Positions 50,344-50,451 of a stretch of DNA of 50,451 nt are shown here, one piece after another. Made by a program: the position numbers and the translations under genes. This stretch comes from an uncultured Lentisphaerota bacterium. Its GTDB lineage: Bacteria; Verrucomicrobiota; Kiritimatiellia; RFP12; UBA1067. The stretch covers positions 1 to 50,451 of the forward strand of contig ONRL01000009.1 in assembly GCA_900320225.1 (NCBI GenBank). The letters are read 5' to 3'. Under the pieces are notes generated by a model. That model was not told the origin of the DNA and did no database searches. It was given only the letters and a program-made list of their open reading frames with translations. The first letter of the stretch is position 1; every line of letters begins with the position of its first letter.

Positions 50344-50451
50344 GCGAAGGATCATACACGCGGCGGGGAGCGTCTCCTGGCTTCCGGCTTCGGGCCTCGT
50401 CCACATCCTTCGCAGGGCCACCCGGCCCCACTGGTCAGCGCGGATTCGTAT
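50344..50451 (-). promoter_or_regulatory. Cobalamin riboswitch (5' edge at window end)
   Basis: The reverse strand upstream of the secreted gene has the B12 box AGCCAGGAGAC (50372-50382), preceded by GATG...GAGGCCCGAAGCCGGA and by TGCGAAGG and CCAGTGGGGCC, the spacing and conserved core of AdoCbl riboswitches. An exact 9-base complement (GCGAAGGAT in the core at 50405-50413, ATCCTTCGC at 50344-50352) lies 3' of the B12 box and may be part of the expression platform. The 5' arm of the outermost helix lies at or beyond the window edge. Confidence 0.82.

Overview
The window is a high-GC bacterial chromosome segment. It most likely comes from the PVC superphylum, probably a gut- or rumen-associated Kiritimatiellota/Verrucomicrobiota-type organism; this is inference, as no rRNA gene is present. 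The clues are a DUF1549/DUF1553 plus DUF1501 gene pair with PPC-domain and vWA companions (typical of Planctomycetes/Verrucomicrobia), Tat leaders on secreted catabolic proteins, many secreted glycosidases, and short palindromic repeats placed in frame inside coding sequences. Gene order is dense, and ATGA-type stop/start overlaps are very common.

Region 1 (1-16947, almost all minus strand) holds a partial tsaC/YrdC gene, a GH5-like glycosidase, a secreted TIM-barrel protein with its own promoter, and the manC-truA-phosphoesterase set with its own promoter. Upstream of these, a nine-gene chain of overlapping or nearly abutting genes runs from 16947 down to 6501: DUF1549/1553, DUF1501, two tandem PPC-domain paralogues (both frame-disrupted), a vWA protein, a histidine kinase, a response regulator and a GH31 glycosidase. 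Region 2 (17122-20808, plus strand) is a sugar aminotransferase / undecaprenyl-phosphate sugar-phosphotransferase pair followed by a secreted DUF6259-like glycosidase.

Region 3 (20818-28656) looks like an accessory island. It has two tandem DUF697-type membrane GTPases with a Nudix hydrolase, an IS30-type element whose terminal repeat recurs several times internally, a chimeric ORF joining an HsdR-like start to a tyrosine-recombinase C-terminus, an XRE regulator, an AbiEi/AbiEii-like toxin-antitoxin pair, a truncated UmuD and an HXXEE membrane protein. It abuts the 3' end of a tRNA-Pro(UGG) gene.

Region 4 (28758-37137) is core genome: tRNA-Pro(UGG), plsX, rpmF, DUF177, coaD, rsmD, a cobalamin-dependent metH, a Tat-exported Gfo/Idh/MocA oxidoreductase, a short polyprenyl synthetase, a discoidin-like secreted protein and tRNA-Pro(GGG). 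Region 5 (37194-50451) has a very large GH2-like protein carrying many palindromic repeats, rhaA, a HemC-CobA-HemD triple fusion, an HNH nuclease, a kelch/sodium-symporter fusion, a frameshifted small gene and a large secreted protein preceded by a cobalamin riboswitch at the window edge.

Themes that join regions: corrinoid use (cobalamin-dependent metH, the SUMT fusion and the B12 riboswitch), glycan breakdown (GH5, GH31, GH2, DUF6259, rhamnose isomerase, sialate-type symporter), and promoters whose -10 box lies 6-9 nt from the start codon, which predicts many leaderless transcripts.
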